Source of the DNA: Pseudomonas mandelii
GTDB lineage: Bacteria; Pseudomonadota; Gammaproteobacteria; Pseudomonadales; Pseudomonadaceae
Direction: 5' to 3'
DNA: 64,000 nt
NCBI RefSeq assembly: GCF_024138395.1
Contig: NZ_JAMYDU010000008.1
Coordinates: 163,642 to 227,641 of the forward strand
The notes under the pieces were generated by a model. It saw only the letters and a program-made list of their open reading frames with translations. It had not been told where the DNA came from and did no database searches. The stretch's first letter is position 1. Each line of letters starts with the position of its first letter. Of the stretch, positions 18,773 to 28,302 are shown one piece after another. The translations under genes and the position numbers were made by a program.

Positions 18773-18792
18773 ACTGTCAGAAATTACAGGTA
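18773..18792 (-). promoter_or_regulatory. conserved upstream block of paralogue A
   Basis: The 20-mer TACCTGTAATTTCTGACAGT (minus strand) ends 75 bases before the ATG at 18698. The identical 20-mer lies at the same distance before the paralogue at 22130. It contains CTGT/ACAG half-sites around an eight-base centre, so it could be an operator. A weaker match (CCGTTC.TCG) lies further upstream in both. Confidence 0.7.
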
Positions 18793-18906
18793 AAGTCTGT
18801 TTTTCGATGAACGGTCAATCCGAACGCGTTCGAAAACGTGCAAAACGACAACGCCCGCCACCTCAGGAAGAAGTGGCGAGAGCTATGAACGTATTTAACG
18901 TGTCGC

Positions 18907-19629
18907 TTATACCAAAGCCTGCCGCACCTGCTTCTCCAGCTCAGCCTTCAACCCCGGCTCCAGCTTCAACTGCCGCGCCAGCTCATCAAGGTAGGACTTC
19001 TCCATGAAGTTCTCCTCATCCACCAGCATCACACTGGCGATGTACATTTCAGCCGCCATTTCCGGCGTGCTGGCAGCGCGGGCGACGTCGGTCGGGTCCA
19101 GCGGTTTGTTGAGTTCGGCGTGCAGCCAGTGTTGCAGTTCCTGATCGTTGTCGAGCTTGCTGAACTCGCCTTCGATCAATTGACGCTCGCGCTCATCCAC
19201 ATGACCGTCGGCCTTGGCCGCGGCGACCAACGCCTTGAGAATCGCCTGGCTGTGCTGCTCGACCTGGGCCGCTGGCAAGCGGTCGAGAGTTTGCGGTTCG
19301 GTTCGAGGCGCAGTGCCTTGCTGGGCCTGCCAGTTGCCATACGCTTTGTAGGCGATTACGCCCAGCGCGGCGAGGCCGCCGTAGATCGCCACTTTGCCGC
19401 CGACCTTGCGCACCTTCTTGTTGCCGAGCAACAAGCCCATGGCGCCAGCCGCTAGAGCACCGCCGCCGGCGCCGGATAGGACACCGCCGAGGCCGCCCGA
19501 ACCACTGGAGCCTCCGAGCAAACCGCCCAAACCACCGCTGGATGCTTTGTTCTGGGTGCCGCCGGCCTTGTTCTGCAACAGATCCTGACCGGATTTGAGT
19601 AGTTGATCGAGCAATCCACGGGTGTTCAT
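18907..19629 (-). CDS. TerB-like / DUF533 family protein
   Basis: This 240-residue protein has three parts. The N-terminus is Gly/Ser-rich (SSGGLGGLLGGSSGSGGLGG). A hydrophobic Gly/Ala-rich segment at about 50-95 (GAGGGALAAGAMGLLLG, KVAIYGGLAALGVIAYKAYG) may insert in the inner membrane. A C-terminal helical TerB-like domain carries acidic motifs (AAKADGHVDERERQLIEGEF, SVMLVDEENFMEKSYL). The family (E. coli YebE-like) is widespread and poorly characterised. The link to tellurite resistance is by fold only. It lies between the two paralogous large genes on the same strand but does not resemble them. Confidence 0.85.
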   Translation of the reverse strand: MNTRGLLDQLLKSGQDLLQNKAGGTQNKASSGGLGGLLGGSSGSGGLGGVLSGAGGGALAAGAMGLLLGNKKVRKVGGKVAIYGGLAALGVIAYKAYGNWQAQQGTAPRTEPQTLDRLPAAQVEQHSQAILKALVAAAKADGHVDERERQLIEGEFSKLDNDQELQHWLHAELNKPLDPTDVARAASTPEMAAEMYIASVMLVDEENFMEKSYLDELARQLKLEPGLKAELEKQVRQALV

Positions 19630-19778
19630 GTTCCGCCTCCAAACAGGGGTTATCCGGATCTATAAGGCCTCCAGCCTAGTTCGAAAGTGCCCATGACCTG
19701 CGAGTGAGTGTGCTTCCAAATATTGCTGGTTTCCCCACGCAATAAATCGGAAAGACACCCCGGCTGGATTTTCAGCAA

Positions 19779-22130
19779 CTAAAGCGTCAACAAGAAATCG
19801 TCAAATACCAAGGAAGCGTTACCTTTCGCAAGTAATTCCATTTTGACTATATCCAGCCCTGAGAACTCAATGGTCCTTGCGGGCAAGCCGAGCCTTTCTT
19901 GTCCTAGGAAACCGCCAGTGCCATAAAAATTTATTTCACCAAAAGACTGCCCCAAACCGTTGCCATAGAATTCAAAACTCACTTTTTGGCAGGGACGGAT
20001 GAACGTAATCTCTGCTTTCTCTTGCGCCACGACATACCAGTGAAGCTGCTTGCCCGGTATACCACTGGCTATTTGAGCATTGGTAAAAACAGCCGGATTA
20101 GGCAAGTGAACTGCAGTTGTTAAAAGTTTGAAGGTGAGAACCGGCGTCACAAGCATTTCACCCGCCCGGATGATCATCCGCGAAAGTTCATCATCAAAAT
20201 CCTCCACCAACAATGTCTTGACTGTGTAGGTCCTCTGCGGGAACTTCACAGCCTTGCTCTCGTCCGCCTCACCATAAAAATTCACGCTCATGCTGATCGT
20301 CAGCAGACTTCTGTCACGCAGCGTAAAAAGCCAGTCCAGCGGCACTGGCCGGCTCAAACCTGATGATGCGGCATGAACCACTTTTTCCTCAAAAATTGTC
20401 TCTTTGCCATCACGGTCGATCCCGATGTAGCGGATCAAGACCCATTGATTTTCGACCTGCTGGGGCCACTCGCTGACATTCAAAGGCGTCCGTGCTTCAA
20501 GTTGAGTGACGTCTAGATCATTGCCATTTACACCACCGATAATCGGTGTTGGCAGTTCCGGGTGGTAGTGAGGTATTGACCCGATCGAGGCAGCAAGGGG
20601 CGGCGATGTCTGGATCGGCTTGCCACCACGCAGGTGCTCGTAACTGAGCTTTACCTGTTTCCCCAGATTCGCCGCTATAAATGTGCGGTTGAGAAAAAAG
20701 TTGGCGCGACTGTTGGCGTTGAGAAGTTGAGGTGCAAAAACTGGAGATCCAGCCCCGGAAGCACCTTCGGCAATAAGTCGCACAGTATCGCCCACCCGAT
20801 AACCCAAAACCTCAACCCGACCCGTTGCCCCGCGCAGATTGGCGGAGTCCAATGGGTCGAGCACACCGTTGATGGACTTGAGCAATGCAGGTGCGAGCAA
20901 CCGGGGCAGCCCCTCCCCTATTACACGAGCACCGGCAACGGTTGAATTTCCGATCGAAATACCTCCACGGAGCAATGTGTAGATCACCGATACATTGCTT
21001 CCCGCGATGACTTGATCGTTACTGACCTGAATTACACAGGGTTTCTTCTGTCCGAACTCATCTTCCTCGACAGTGCCCGTCATTGATAAAACCACGTCTG
21101 GCTTGCCCGCCACTTTGGCGGTGTAAGTGGCAATGATGTTATCTCCCACCAGAAAACGCGGATCGCTGGTGCGAACCACAACCCGCAAAGGATTTGCGCC
21201 GAGTTTTCCCAGATCGATAGTGTCAGGATCGTCGGTGGGATCGTTGAGAATTTCGCGCAACAACGCACGCGGCAATCGATTACCAGCCAGATCCACATCA
21301 ATAGATTGCACGGCTGACCAGCGTGAATCCTGATCGGGATTGTTACCGAGCTGATCGGTGACCGTATAAGAAATATTGAACTTGGGATGATCCCCGGCCT
21401 TCTCCAAGTCTGCACGAGTCACGTTGAAACAGACTTTGACGGGAACATTGGAACCAGGATTCGGCGCCTGCTCCCTGGTGACTTCGTGATACACACTGTG
21501 GCCGTTAAGGTTCAATCGAATGCGATCAAAAGCACGGCAAAAGGGGTAGGACACGCACACCTGTGCACCGATGACAGGAAAGTCCGGGCCAACGCCTTTG
21601 CGCAAAGCATCGGACAGAATCAACTCAAGTTCAGAATGCTCTCCATCTCCCGGGCTGGTGTCTTGATTACCGGGAAGTATCCTGTTGTACAACAGCTCCA
21701 GCGGCGGCTCGGAGGTGCCCATGTTTGCACTGCCCCGCTTCACGGTACAGCTAAGCCGGTTAATCACATCGGCGAGCAGCATCTGATGTGAAATGTGCAG
21801 TGTTACCTCATTGTTTTCGTCTAACGTCTGCACACTGTCGATGCCGGGTTGGCCGTTCAGATTCAGAAACACCGTATCGCCCCGGCGCTGCCCCAGATAC
21901 GGGCCGAATACGACTTTTGCGCCTTCCGGCGCCCAATCATAGATACGCCGTGGAACCCCCAAATGCGCGCCTACGATAGGTCGTGTCGCTTCTGGCAGAT
22001 CAGGCGGAAACAGTGCCAGCACCGTATTTTCCACCTCCATGCCACCTAATATCTGTTCTTCACTTGGTGGAAAACAGGTCGGGGTGACCGGTGGTGGGCC
22101 ATCGAACTGCCCGGTTGCAGTTGTGTCCAT
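19779..22130 (-). CDS. large modular beta-rich protein, paralogue B (function unknown)
   Basis: This 783-residue protein is preceded by AAGGAG six bases before the ATG. There is no signal peptide. Successive beta modules share motifs with paralogue A: YRVGDTVRLIAEGASGAGSP, NSRANFFLNRTFIAANLG and KQVKLSYEHLRGG. A tract (LPRLLAPALLKSINGVLDPL) matches the linker LPPVMVHVLSEGNVLLPQNN in A. The C-terminal part (VSFEFYGNGLGQSFGEINFYG, ARTIEFSGLDIVKMELL, ASLVFDDFLLTL) looks like a jelly-roll or carbohydrate-binding-type fold and is absent from A. This architecture suggests a surface, structural or toxin-delivery protein with exchangeable tails, but that is inference. Secretion would need a non-Sec route. 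Confidence 0.8.
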   Translation of the reverse strand: MDTTATGQFDGPPPVTPTCFPPSEEQILGGMEVENTVLALFPPDLPEATRPIVGAHLGVPRRIYDWAPEGAKVVFGPYLGQRRGDTVFLNLNGQPGIDSVQTLDENNEVTLHISHQMLLADVINRLSCTVKRGSANMGTSEPPLELLYNRILPGNQDTSPGDGEHSELELILSDALRKGVGPDFPVIGAQVCVSYPFCRAFDRIRLNLNGHSVYHEVTREQAPNPGSNVPVKVCFNVTRADLEKAGDHPKFNISYTVTDQLGNNPDQDSRWSAVQSIDVDLAGNRLPRALLREILNDPTDDPDTIDLGKLGANPLRVVVRTSDPRFLVGDNIIATYTAKVAGKPDVVLSMTGTVEEDEFGQKKPCVIQVSNDQVIAGSNVSVIYTLLRGGISIGNSTVAGARVIGEGLPRLLAPALLKSINGVLDPLDSANLRGATGRVEVLGYRVGDTVRLIAEGASGAGSPVFAPQLLNANSRANFFLNRTFIAANLGKQVKLSYEHLRGGKPIQTSPPLAASIGSIPHYHPELPTPIIGGVNGNDLDVTQLEARTPLNVSEWPQQVENQWVLIRYIGIDRDGKETIFEEKVVHAASSGLSRPVPLDWLFTLRDRSLLTISMSVNFYGEADESKAVKFPQRTYTVKTLLVEDFDDELSRMIIRAGEMLVTPVLTFKLLTTAVHLPNPAVFTNAQIASGIPGKQLHWYVVAQEKAEITFIRPCQKVSFEFYGNGLGQSFGEINFYGTGGFLGQERLGLPARTIEFSGLDIVKMELLAKGNASLVFDDFLLTL

Positions 22131-22204
22131 GTGACTCTCCTTATCTCAGATTGAACGCCAGATACGCCTTGCGGAGAGTGGGCGCCGATAAGGCGGCACA
22201 GACA

Positions 22205-22224
22205 ACTGTCAGAAATTACAGGTA
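22205..22224 (-). promoter_or_regulatory. conserved upstream block of paralogue B
   Basis: This is the same 20-mer as at 18773-18792, again 75 bases from the start codon (22130). The sequences between block and start codon differ in the two genes, so the conserved block stands out as a probable regulator site. The rest of the 333-base gap to ydcS (22225-22463) holds an A-run and no other feature I can name. Confidence 0.7.
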
Positions 22225-22463
22225 GCCGGCCTTTCCCGACGAACGGCAAGACCGTACCCCACAACTCGTCTTCGAAATCGATTGGTAAAAAAAAACCGCC
22301 ATCGGGAATTTCCGAATGATGACCCTGCGTCGGATTCGTCACTTCGGCACATCATGGCCCGCCCCGGCCAGTATCTCTGACTACGCTAATAACAAGCCGC
22401 CAACGGCATGCTTCACCCCGTTCACCACTGCCCCGACCATAATTTAAACAAGAGGGTTCACCC

Positions 22464-23615
22464 ATGCTCGTGCACAAGACCGCACTGCTCAGTGCAATCA
22501 CCACCGCGCTGCTGACCAGTGCCAGCCTGCAGGCCGCCGAACCGCTGCAAGCCGTCGGTGCCGGCGAAGGTCAGCTGGATATCGTTGCCTGGCCCGGCTA
22601 CATCGAACGGGGCGAAACGGACAAGGCCTACGACTGGGTGACTGGCTTCGAGAAGGAAACCGGCTGCAAGGTCAACGTCAAGACCGCCGGCACGTCCGAT
22701 GAAATGGTCACCCTGATGGCCAAAGGCGGTTACGACCTGGTGACGGCGTCCGGCGACGCTTCCCTGCGCCTGATCGCCGGCAAACGTGTGCAGCCGATCA
22801 ATACCGCATTGATTCCCAACTGGAAGAGTCTCGATCCGCGCCTGAAGGATGCACCGTGGTATGTGGTCGACAAGCAAACCTACGGTACCCCCTATCAATG
22901 GGGCCCGAACGTGCTGATGTACAACACCAACGTGTTCAAGCAGCCGCCCACCAGTTGGGGCGTGCTTTTCGAAGAGCAGAAGCTGCCCGATGGCAAATCC
23001 AACAAGGGCCGCGTGCAAGCGTATGACGGCCCGATCTACATCGCGGACGCGGCGTTGTACCTGAAAACCGCTAAGCCGGAATTGGGCATCACGGATCCTT
23101 ATCTGCTCGACGAGAAACAGTACAAGGCCGTTCTCGATCTGCTGCGCGCCCAGCAAAAGTTGATCCATCGCTACTGGCACGACACCACCGTGCAGATGAG
23201 TGACTTCAAGAACGAAGGCGTGGTGGCTTCCAGTTCCTGGCCCTATCAGGTCAATGGCCTGATGAAGGAGAAACAGCCCGTTGCATCGACCATCCCGAAA
23301 GAAGGCGCCACCGGATGGGCCGACACCACCATGTTGCACGCCGAGGCCAAGCACCCGAACTGCGCCTACAAGTGGATGGACTGGTCGCTCAAGCCGAAGG
23401 TCCAGGGCGATGTGTCTGCCTGGTTCGGCTCGCTGCCGGCGGTTCCGGCCGCGTGCAAGGAAAGCGAACTGTTGGGCGCCGAGGGTTGCAAGACCAACGG
23501 TTTCGACCAGTTCGACAAGATCGCCTTCTGGAAAACCCCACAGGCCGAGGGCGGCAAGTTCGTGCCTTACAGCCGCTGGACCCAGGATTACATTGCGATC
23601 ATGGGTGGTCGTTAA
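22464..23615 (+). CDS. ydcS: periplasmic polyamine-type substrate-binding protein (YdcS-like)
   Basis: Captures substrate in the periplasm for the ABC importer encoded downstream. The 383 residues begin with a Sec signal peptide cleaved near residue 24-25 (LQAAEP). The rest matches spermidine/putrescine-binding proteins (LDIVAWPGYIERGE, TAGTSDEMVTLMAKGGYDLV, YGTPYQWGPNVLMYNTNVF). The order binding protein, ATPase, two permeases, aldehyde dehydrogenase matches E. coli ydcSTUVW. Putrescine or a related amine is therefore the likely substrate, though this cannot be proved from sequence. A GAGGG ribosome binding site precedes the ATG. Confidence 0.88.
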   Translation: MLVHKTALLSAITTALLTSASLQAAEPLQAVGAGEGQLDIVAWPGYIERGETDKAYDWVTGFEKETGCKVNVKTAGTSDEMVTLMAKGGYDLVTASGDASLRLIAGKRVQPINTALIPNWKSLDPRLKDAPWYVVDKQTYGTPYQWGPNVLMYNTNVFKQPPTSWGVLFEEQKLPDGKSNKGRVQAYDGPIYIADAALYLKTAKPELGITDPYLLDEKQYKAVLDLLRAQQKLIHRYWHDTTVQMSDFKNEGVVASSSWPYQVNGLMKEKQPVASTIPKEGATGWADTTMLHAEAKHPNCAYKWMDWSLKPKVQGDVSAWFGSLPAVPAACKESELLGAEGCKTNGFDQFDKIAFWKTPQAEGGKFVPYSRWTQDYIAIMGGR

Positions 23616-23640
23616 GCTCTCTGAGATCAAAAACAAGATC

Positions 23641-23742
23641 AAAAGATCGCAGCCTTCGGCAGCTCCTACGCCGACGGCATGCACTGCAAATGTGGCGTCC
23701 TCTGCAAATCCCGTAGGAGCTGCCGAAGGCTGCGATCTTTTA
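23641..23742. repeat. inverted repeat inside the ydcST operon
   Basis: The 30-base arms AAAAGATCGCAGCCTTCGGC.. and ..GCCGAAGGCTGCGATCTTTT are near-perfect inverses around a 42-base centre. It lies between the binding-protein gene and the ATPase gene and could stabilise the upstream mRNA segment or lower downstream expression. Confidence 0.9.
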
Positions 23743-23795
23743 ATGGCAGACCCGATTCAATTGATAGAAAGCGCGCTTTTTTGGAGCACCGCACC

Positions 23796-24833
23796 ATGAC
23801 GCTTGCAGTCCAGTTCACCAACGTTTCCCGTCAGTTCGGCGAAGTGAAAGCCGTTGACCGGGTTTCTATCGATATCCAGGACGGCGAGTTCTTTTCCCTG
23901 CTGGGCCCCTCAGGCTCGGGCAAAACCACCTGCCTGCGCCTGATCGCCGGTTTCGAACAACCGAGCACTGGCTCCATCCGCATTCATGGCGCCGAAGCCG
24001 CCGGGTTGCCGCCGTATCAACGTGACGTGAACACCGTGTTCCAGGATTACGCGCTGTTCCCGCACATGAATGTACTCGACAACGTCGCCTACGGTTTGAA
24101 AGTCAAAGGCGTCGGCAAGTCCGAACGCCAAAAACGCGCCGACGAAGCCCTCGACATGGTCGCCCTCGGCGGCTACGGCGAACGCAAACCGGTGCAACTC
24201 TCCGGTGGCCAGCGTCAGCGCGTGGCCCTGGCCCGCGCGCTGGTCAATCGCCCTCGTGTGTTGCTGCTCGACGAACCCTTGGGCGCCCTCGATCTGAAGC
24301 TGCGCGAGCAAATGCAAGGCGAGCTGAAGAAGCTGCAACGCCAGCTCGGCATTACCTTCATCTTCGTCACCCACGACCAGACCGAAGCGCTATCGATGTC
24401 CGACCGCGTGGCGGTGTTCAACAAGGGGCGCATCGAACAGGTTGACACACCGCGCAACCTGTACATGAAACCGGCGACCACGTTCGTCGCCGAATTCGTC
24501 GGCACTTCCAATGTGATTCGCGGCGATCTGGCCCGGCAGTTGAGCGGCAATCCACAGCCGTTTTCGATCCGTCCGGAACACGTGCGTTTCGCCGAAGGCC
24601 CGCTGGCGAGCCATGAAATCGAAGTCAGCGGCCTGCTGCACGACATCCAGTACCAAGGCAGTGCGACCCGCTATGAACTGAAGCTGGAAAATGGCCAGAC
24701 GCTGAACATCAGCCAGGCCAACGTCCACTGGCTGGACGTCAGCGCGCAACATCAGACCGGGCAACGCATCAGCGCTCGTTGGGCGCGTGAAGCGATGATC
24801 CCGCTGCACGATAATGTTGTGGGCGGGGCCTGA
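23796..24833 (+). CDS. ydcT: ABC transporter ATP-binding protein (YdcT/PotA-like)
   Basis: Hydrolyses ATP to drive the polyamine-type importer. The 345 residues start MTLAVQFTNVSRQFG, with GGAG before the ATG. The upstream extension of the open frame crosses the repeat and is not coding. Walker A is GPSGSGKTT, the signature is LSGGQRQRVALARAL, Walker B is RVLLLDEPLGALD, and the switch His is in FVTHDQTEA. A C-terminal TOBE-like domain (FSIRPEHVRF) is typical of PotA-type ATPases. It stops one base before the ydcU start (TGAGATG). Confidence 0.92.
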   Translation: MTLAVQFTNVSRQFGEVKAVDRVSIDIQDGEFFSLLGPSGSGKTTCLRLIAGFEQPSTGSIRIHGAEAAGLPPYQRDVNTVFQDYALFPHMNVLDNVAYGLKVKGVGKSERQKRADEALDMVALGGYGERKPVQLSGGQRQRVALARALVNRPRVLLLDEPLGALDLKLREQMQGELKKLQRQLGITFIFVTHDQTEALSMSDRVAVFNKGRIEQVDTPRNLYMKPATTFVAEFVGTSNVIRGDLARQLSGNPQPFSIRPEHVRFAEGPLASHEIEVSGLLHDIQYQGSATRYELKLENGQTLNISQANVHWLDVSAQHQTGQRISARWAREAMIPLHDNVVGGA

Positions 24834-24834
24834 G

Positions 24835-25782
24835 ATGAACAGCGTGACCGTTCCTCAAACCCCGGCCAGCGGCTCGCCGTTGCGCCGGTTTTCGAACCTG
24901 CTGTACCGGCGGCCGAATCTTTACTTGTCGCTGCTGCTGGTGCCGCCGTTGCTCTGGTTTGGGGCGATCTATCTCGGCTCGCTGTTGACGTTGTTGTGGC
25001 AAGGCTTCTACACCTTCGATGACTTCACCATGGCGGTCACCCCCGACCTGACCCTGGCGAACTTCGCTGCGCTGTTCCAGCCGTCGAACTTCGACATCAT
25101 TCTGCGCACCCTGAGCATGGCCATCGTCGTGTCGATCGCCAGTGCAATCGTGGCGTTCCCGATCGCCTACTACATGGCGCGCTACACCAGCGGCAAGACC
25201 AAGGCGTTCTTCTACATCGCGGTGATGATGCCGATGTGGGCCAGTTACATCGTCAAGGCCTACGCCTGGACCTTGCTGCTGGCCAAGGGCGGCGTGGCCC
25301 AATGGTTCGTTCAGCATTTGGGGCTGGAGCCGGTATTGCAGTTCGTGCTGGGGATTCCGGGCGTCGGCGGCAGCACCTTGTCGACCTCGCATCTGGGACG
25401 GTTCATGGTGTTCGTCTACATCTGGCTGCCGTTCATGATCCTGCCGATTCAGGCTTCACTGGAACGCCTGCCGCCGTCCTTGCTGCAAGCCTCGGCGGAC
25501 CTCGGCGCCAAGCCGCGCCAGACCTTCATGCAAGTGATTCTGCCGCTGTCGATTCCGGGCATCGCCGCCGGTTCGATCTTCACCTTTTCGCTGACCCTGG
25601 GCGACTTCATCGTGCCGCAACTGGTGGGCCCGCCGGGTTACTTCATCGGCAGCATGGTCTACGCCCAGCAAGGGGCGATTGGCAATATGCCGATGGCGGC
25701 GGCCTTCACGCTGGTGCCGATCGTGCTGATCGCTATTTACCTGTCCATCGTTAAACGTCTGGGGGCTTTCGATGCGCTCTGA
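24835..25782 (+). CDS. ydcU: ABC transporter permease (YdcU/PotB-like)
   Basis: Inner-membrane subunit of the importer. The 315 residues start [10 protein letters not shown]. About six membrane segments are seen, beginning [20 protein letters not shown]. The permease EAA-like loop reads [20 protein letters not shown], the contact site for the ATPase. The reading frame is open seven codons further upstream, but the internal ATG right after the ydcT stop fits better. It overlaps ydcV by 11 bases. Confidence 0.9.
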   Translation: MNSVTVPQTPASGSPLRRFSNLLYRRPNLYLSLLLVPPLLWFGAIYLGSLLTLLWQGFYTFDDFTMAVTPDLTLANFAALFQPSNFDIILRTLSMAIVVSIASAIVAFPIAYYMARYTSGKTKAFFYIAVMMPMWASYIVKAYAWTLLLAKGGVAQWFVQHLGLEPVLQFVLGIPGVGGSTLSTSHLGRFMVFVYIWLPFMILPIQASLERLPPSLLQASADLGAKPRQTFMQVILPLSIPGIAAGSIFTFSLTLGDFIVPQLVGPPGYFIGSMVYAQQGAIGNMPMAAAFTLVPIVLIAIYLSIVKRLGAFDAL

Positions 25783-26596
25783 TGCTTCATCTCAAGATCG
25801 GGCATCCTTGGGCCTGCGAATCGCCGCCTGGGGCGGATTGGTGCTTCTGCACTTCCCGATCCTGATCATCTTCCTCTACGCCTTCAACACCGAAGACGCG
25901 GCGTTCAGCTTTCCGCCCAAGGGCTTCACCCTGAAGTGGATCGGCGTGGCGTTCTCCCGGCCGGACGTGCTGGAAGCGATCAAGCTGTCGTTGCAAATCG
26001 CCGCCGTCGCCACATTGATTGCGCTGGTCCTCGGCACCCTCGCGTCGGCGGCGTTGTACCGACGGGACTTCTTCGGCAAGCAAGGCATCTCGCTGATGCT
26101 GATCCTGCCAATTGCGTTGCCGGGGATCATTACCGGGATCGCGCTGCTGGCGACTTTCAAAACGTTGGGGATCGAACCGGGGATGTTCACCATCATCGTT
26201 GGCCACGCAACCTTCTGCGTGGTGATCGTCTACAACAACGTCATCGCCCGCTTGCGCCGCACGTCATACAGTTTGATCGAAGCCTCGATGGACCTCGGGG
26301 CCGACGGCTGGCAGACCTTCCGCTACATCGTCCTGCCGAATCTCGGCTCGGCGATGCTGGCCGGTGGCATGCTGGCGTTTGCGCTGTCGTTCGACGAAAT
26401 CATCGTCACCACCTTCACCGCCGGCCATGAGCGCACCTTGCCGCTGTGGCTGCTCAACCAGCTCAGCCGCCCACGGGACGTGCCGGTGACCAACGTCGTC
26501 GCGATGCTGGTGATGATGGTGACCATGTTGCCGATCCTCGGCGCCTATTACCTGACCCGTGGTGGGGAAAGCGTTGCGGGCAGTGGGGGGAAATAA
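25772..26596 (+). CDS. ydcV: ABC transporter permease (YdcV/PotC-like)
   Basis: Second inner-membrane subunit. The 274 residues begin with a cytoplasmic N-terminus and TM1 [19 protein letters not shown]. The EAA loop reads [21 protein letters not shown]. The start overlaps the end of ydcU, so translation is probably coupled. The first codons ([14 protein letters not shown]) are polar and unremarkable. Confidence 0.9.
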   Translation: MRSDASSQDRASLGLRIAAWGGLVLLHFPILIIFLYAFNTEDAAFSFPPKGFTLKWIGVAFSRPDVLEAIKLSLQIAAVATLIALVLGTLASAALYRRDFFGKQGISLMLILPIALPGIITGIALLATFKTLGIEPGMFTIIVGHATFCVVIVYNNVIARLRRTSYSLIEASMDLGADGWQTFRYIVLPNLGSAMLAGGMLAFALSFDEIIVTTFTAGHERTLPLWLLNQLSRPRDVPVTNVVAMLVMMVTMLPILGAYYLTRGGESVAGSGGK

Positions 26597-26621
26597 CTGA
26601 TTCCCAATGTTAAAACCGGAT

Positions 26622-26700
26622 CCTGTAGGAGCGAGGCTTGCCCGCGAAGCTTTTGGCGTTCTTGAGGACGCCTTCGCGGGCAAGCCTCGCTCCTACAGGG
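26622..26700. repeat. REP pair between ydcV and patD
   Basis: CCTGTAGGAGCGAGGCTTGC.. and its inverse ..GCAAGCCTCGCTCCTACAGG flank a 22-base centre. This is the most intact copy of this REP family in the window. Confidence 0.92.
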
Positions 26701-26745
26701 ATTCGGTTCAGACAGAAATACAACAGCTTCGATGAGGACATAGCC

Positions 26746-28170
26746 ATGCAAACCAAACTCTTGATCAACGGCCAACTCGTCAACGGCGACGGCCCCACCC
26801 ACGCCGTGTTCAACCCGGCCCTGGGCCGTGTGCTGGTAGAAATCAATGAAGCCAGCGAAGCCCAGATCGACGCTGCCGTGCGGGCCGCCGACCACGCCTT
26901 CCAAGCCTGGTCGCAAACCACACCGAAAGAACGCTCGTTGCTGCTGCTCAAACTCGCCGACATCATCGAAGCCCATGGCGACGAATTGGCCAAACTGGAA
27001 TCGGACAACTGCGGCAAACCCTACAGCGCTGCGCTGAACGATGAGATTCCAGCGATTGTCGACGTGTTTCGTTTCTTCGCCGGCGCCAGCCGTTGCATGA
27101 GCGGTGCGCTGGGGGGTGAATACCTGCCCGGCCACACCTCGATGATCCGCCGCGACCCGGTGGGCGTGATCGCCTCCATCGCGCCGTGGAATTACCCGCT
27201 GATGATGCTCGCCTGGAAAATCGCCCCGGCCCTGGCCGCCGGTAATACCGTGGTACTCAAGCCGTCGGAACAAACCCCGCTGACCGCCCTGCGCCTGGCA
27301 GAACTGGCGACGGACATCTTCCCGGCCGGTGTCCTTAACCTGGTGTACGGCCGTGGTTCTGCGGTTGGTACCGCACTGGTCAATCATCCGAAAGTGCGCA
27401 TGGTATCGCTGACCGGCTCCATCGCCACCGGCTCGAACATCATTTCCAGCACCGCCGGCAACGTCAAACGCCTGCACATGGAACTGGGCGGCAAGGCACC
27501 GGTGATCATCTTCGACGATGCCGACATCGACGCCGCCGTGGAAGGCATTCGCACCTTCGGTTTTTACAACGCCGGCCAGGATTGCACCGCCGCCTGCCGC
27601 ATCTACGTGCAGTCAGGCATCTACGACCAGTTCGTCGAAAAGCTCGGTGAGGCGGTAAGCAGTATCAAGTACGGCTTGCAGGACGATCCATCGACAGAGC
27701 TTGGCCCGTTGATCAGCGCGCAACATCGCGATCGCGTGACCGGATTGGTCGAGCGTGCCATGGCGCAACCGCACATTCGTTTGATCACTGGCGGCAAAGC
27801 GGTGGAAGGCAATGGCTTCTTCTTTGAGCCGACAGTGCTGGCCGACGTGCAACAGGACGACGAGATCGTGCGCCGCGAAGTGTTCGGGCCGGTAGTGTCG
27901 GTCACTAAGTTCACCGATGAAGCGCAGGCGCTGGCCTGGGCCAACGATTCAGACTATGGCCTGGCGTCGTCAGTATGGACCGCGGACGTCGGCCGCGCGC
28001 ATCGGCTGTCTGCACGTTTGCAGTACGGCTGCACCTGGGTGAACACCCACTTCATGCTGGTCAGCGAAATGCCGCATGGCGGTCAGAAACTGTCTGGTTA
28101 TGGGAAAGACATGTCGATGTATGGGCTGGAGGATTACACCGTTGTAAGGCATGTGATGTTCAAGCATTAA
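26746..28170 (+). CDS. patD: gamma-aminobutyraldehyde dehydrogenase
   Basis: Oxidises 4-aminobutanal, from putrescine breakdown, to GABA with NAD. The 474-residue length equals that of E. coli YdcW/PatD. Aldehyde dehydrogenase hallmarks are the NAD-binding [12 protein letters not shown], the general base in [16 protein letters not shown], and the catalytic Cys near 280 in [11 protein letters not shown]. The start follows GATGAGGACATAGCC. The open frame extends 36 codons upstream through the REP pair and should not be counted. Its place after the importer genes supports a polyamine-use operon. Confidence 0.9.
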   Translation: MQTKLLINGQLVNGDGPTHAVFNPALGRVLVEINEASEAQIDAAVRAADHAFQAWSQTTPKERSLLLLKLADIIEAHGDELAKLESDNCGKPYSAALNDEIPAIVDVFRFFAGASRCMSGALGGEYLPGHTSMIRRDPVGVIASIAPWNYPLMMLAWKIAPALAAGNTVVLKPSEQTPLTALRLAELATDIFPAGVLNLVYGRGSAVGTALVNHPKVRMVSLTGSIATGSNIISSTAGNVKRLHMELGGKAPVIIFDDADIDAAVEGIRTFGFYNAGQDCTAACRIYVQSGIYDQFVEKLGEAVSSIKYGLQDDPSTELGPLISAQHRDRVTGLVERAMAQPHIRLITGGKAVEGNGFFFEPTVLADVQQDDEIVRREVFGPVVSVTKFTDEAQALAWANDSDYGLASSVWTADVGRAHRLSARLQYGCTWVNTHFMLVSEMPHGGQKLSGYGKDMSMYGLEDYTVVRHVMFKH

Positions 28171-28173
28171 AAG

Positions 28174-28230
28174 CTTCGCTCCTACAGGACCGCACTGAAC
28201 CTGTGGGAGCGTGGCTTGCCCGCGATGGCG
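28174..28230. repeat. REP-like remnants after patD
   Basis: A partial AGCTTCGCTCCTACAGG unit and a diverged inverted unit CTGTGGGAGCGTGGCTTGCC lie between patD and the rloB hairpin. Confidence 0.7.
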
Positions 28231-28302
28231 TCGCCGCACAATCAAGGAAGATACCGTTCATACGCCCCCCAGTTCTACGCCCAAAAACCAAAACAAATTG
28301 AA

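Noticed and set aside
18907..19629. TerB-like gene as evidence of a tellurite-resistance operon
   Set aside because: It is of the YebE/DUF533 type, and no other ter genes are nearby.
22458..23684. 408-codon minus-strand open frame opposite ydcS
   Set aside because: The plus strand has a signal peptide and binding-protein motifs; the minus frame does not.
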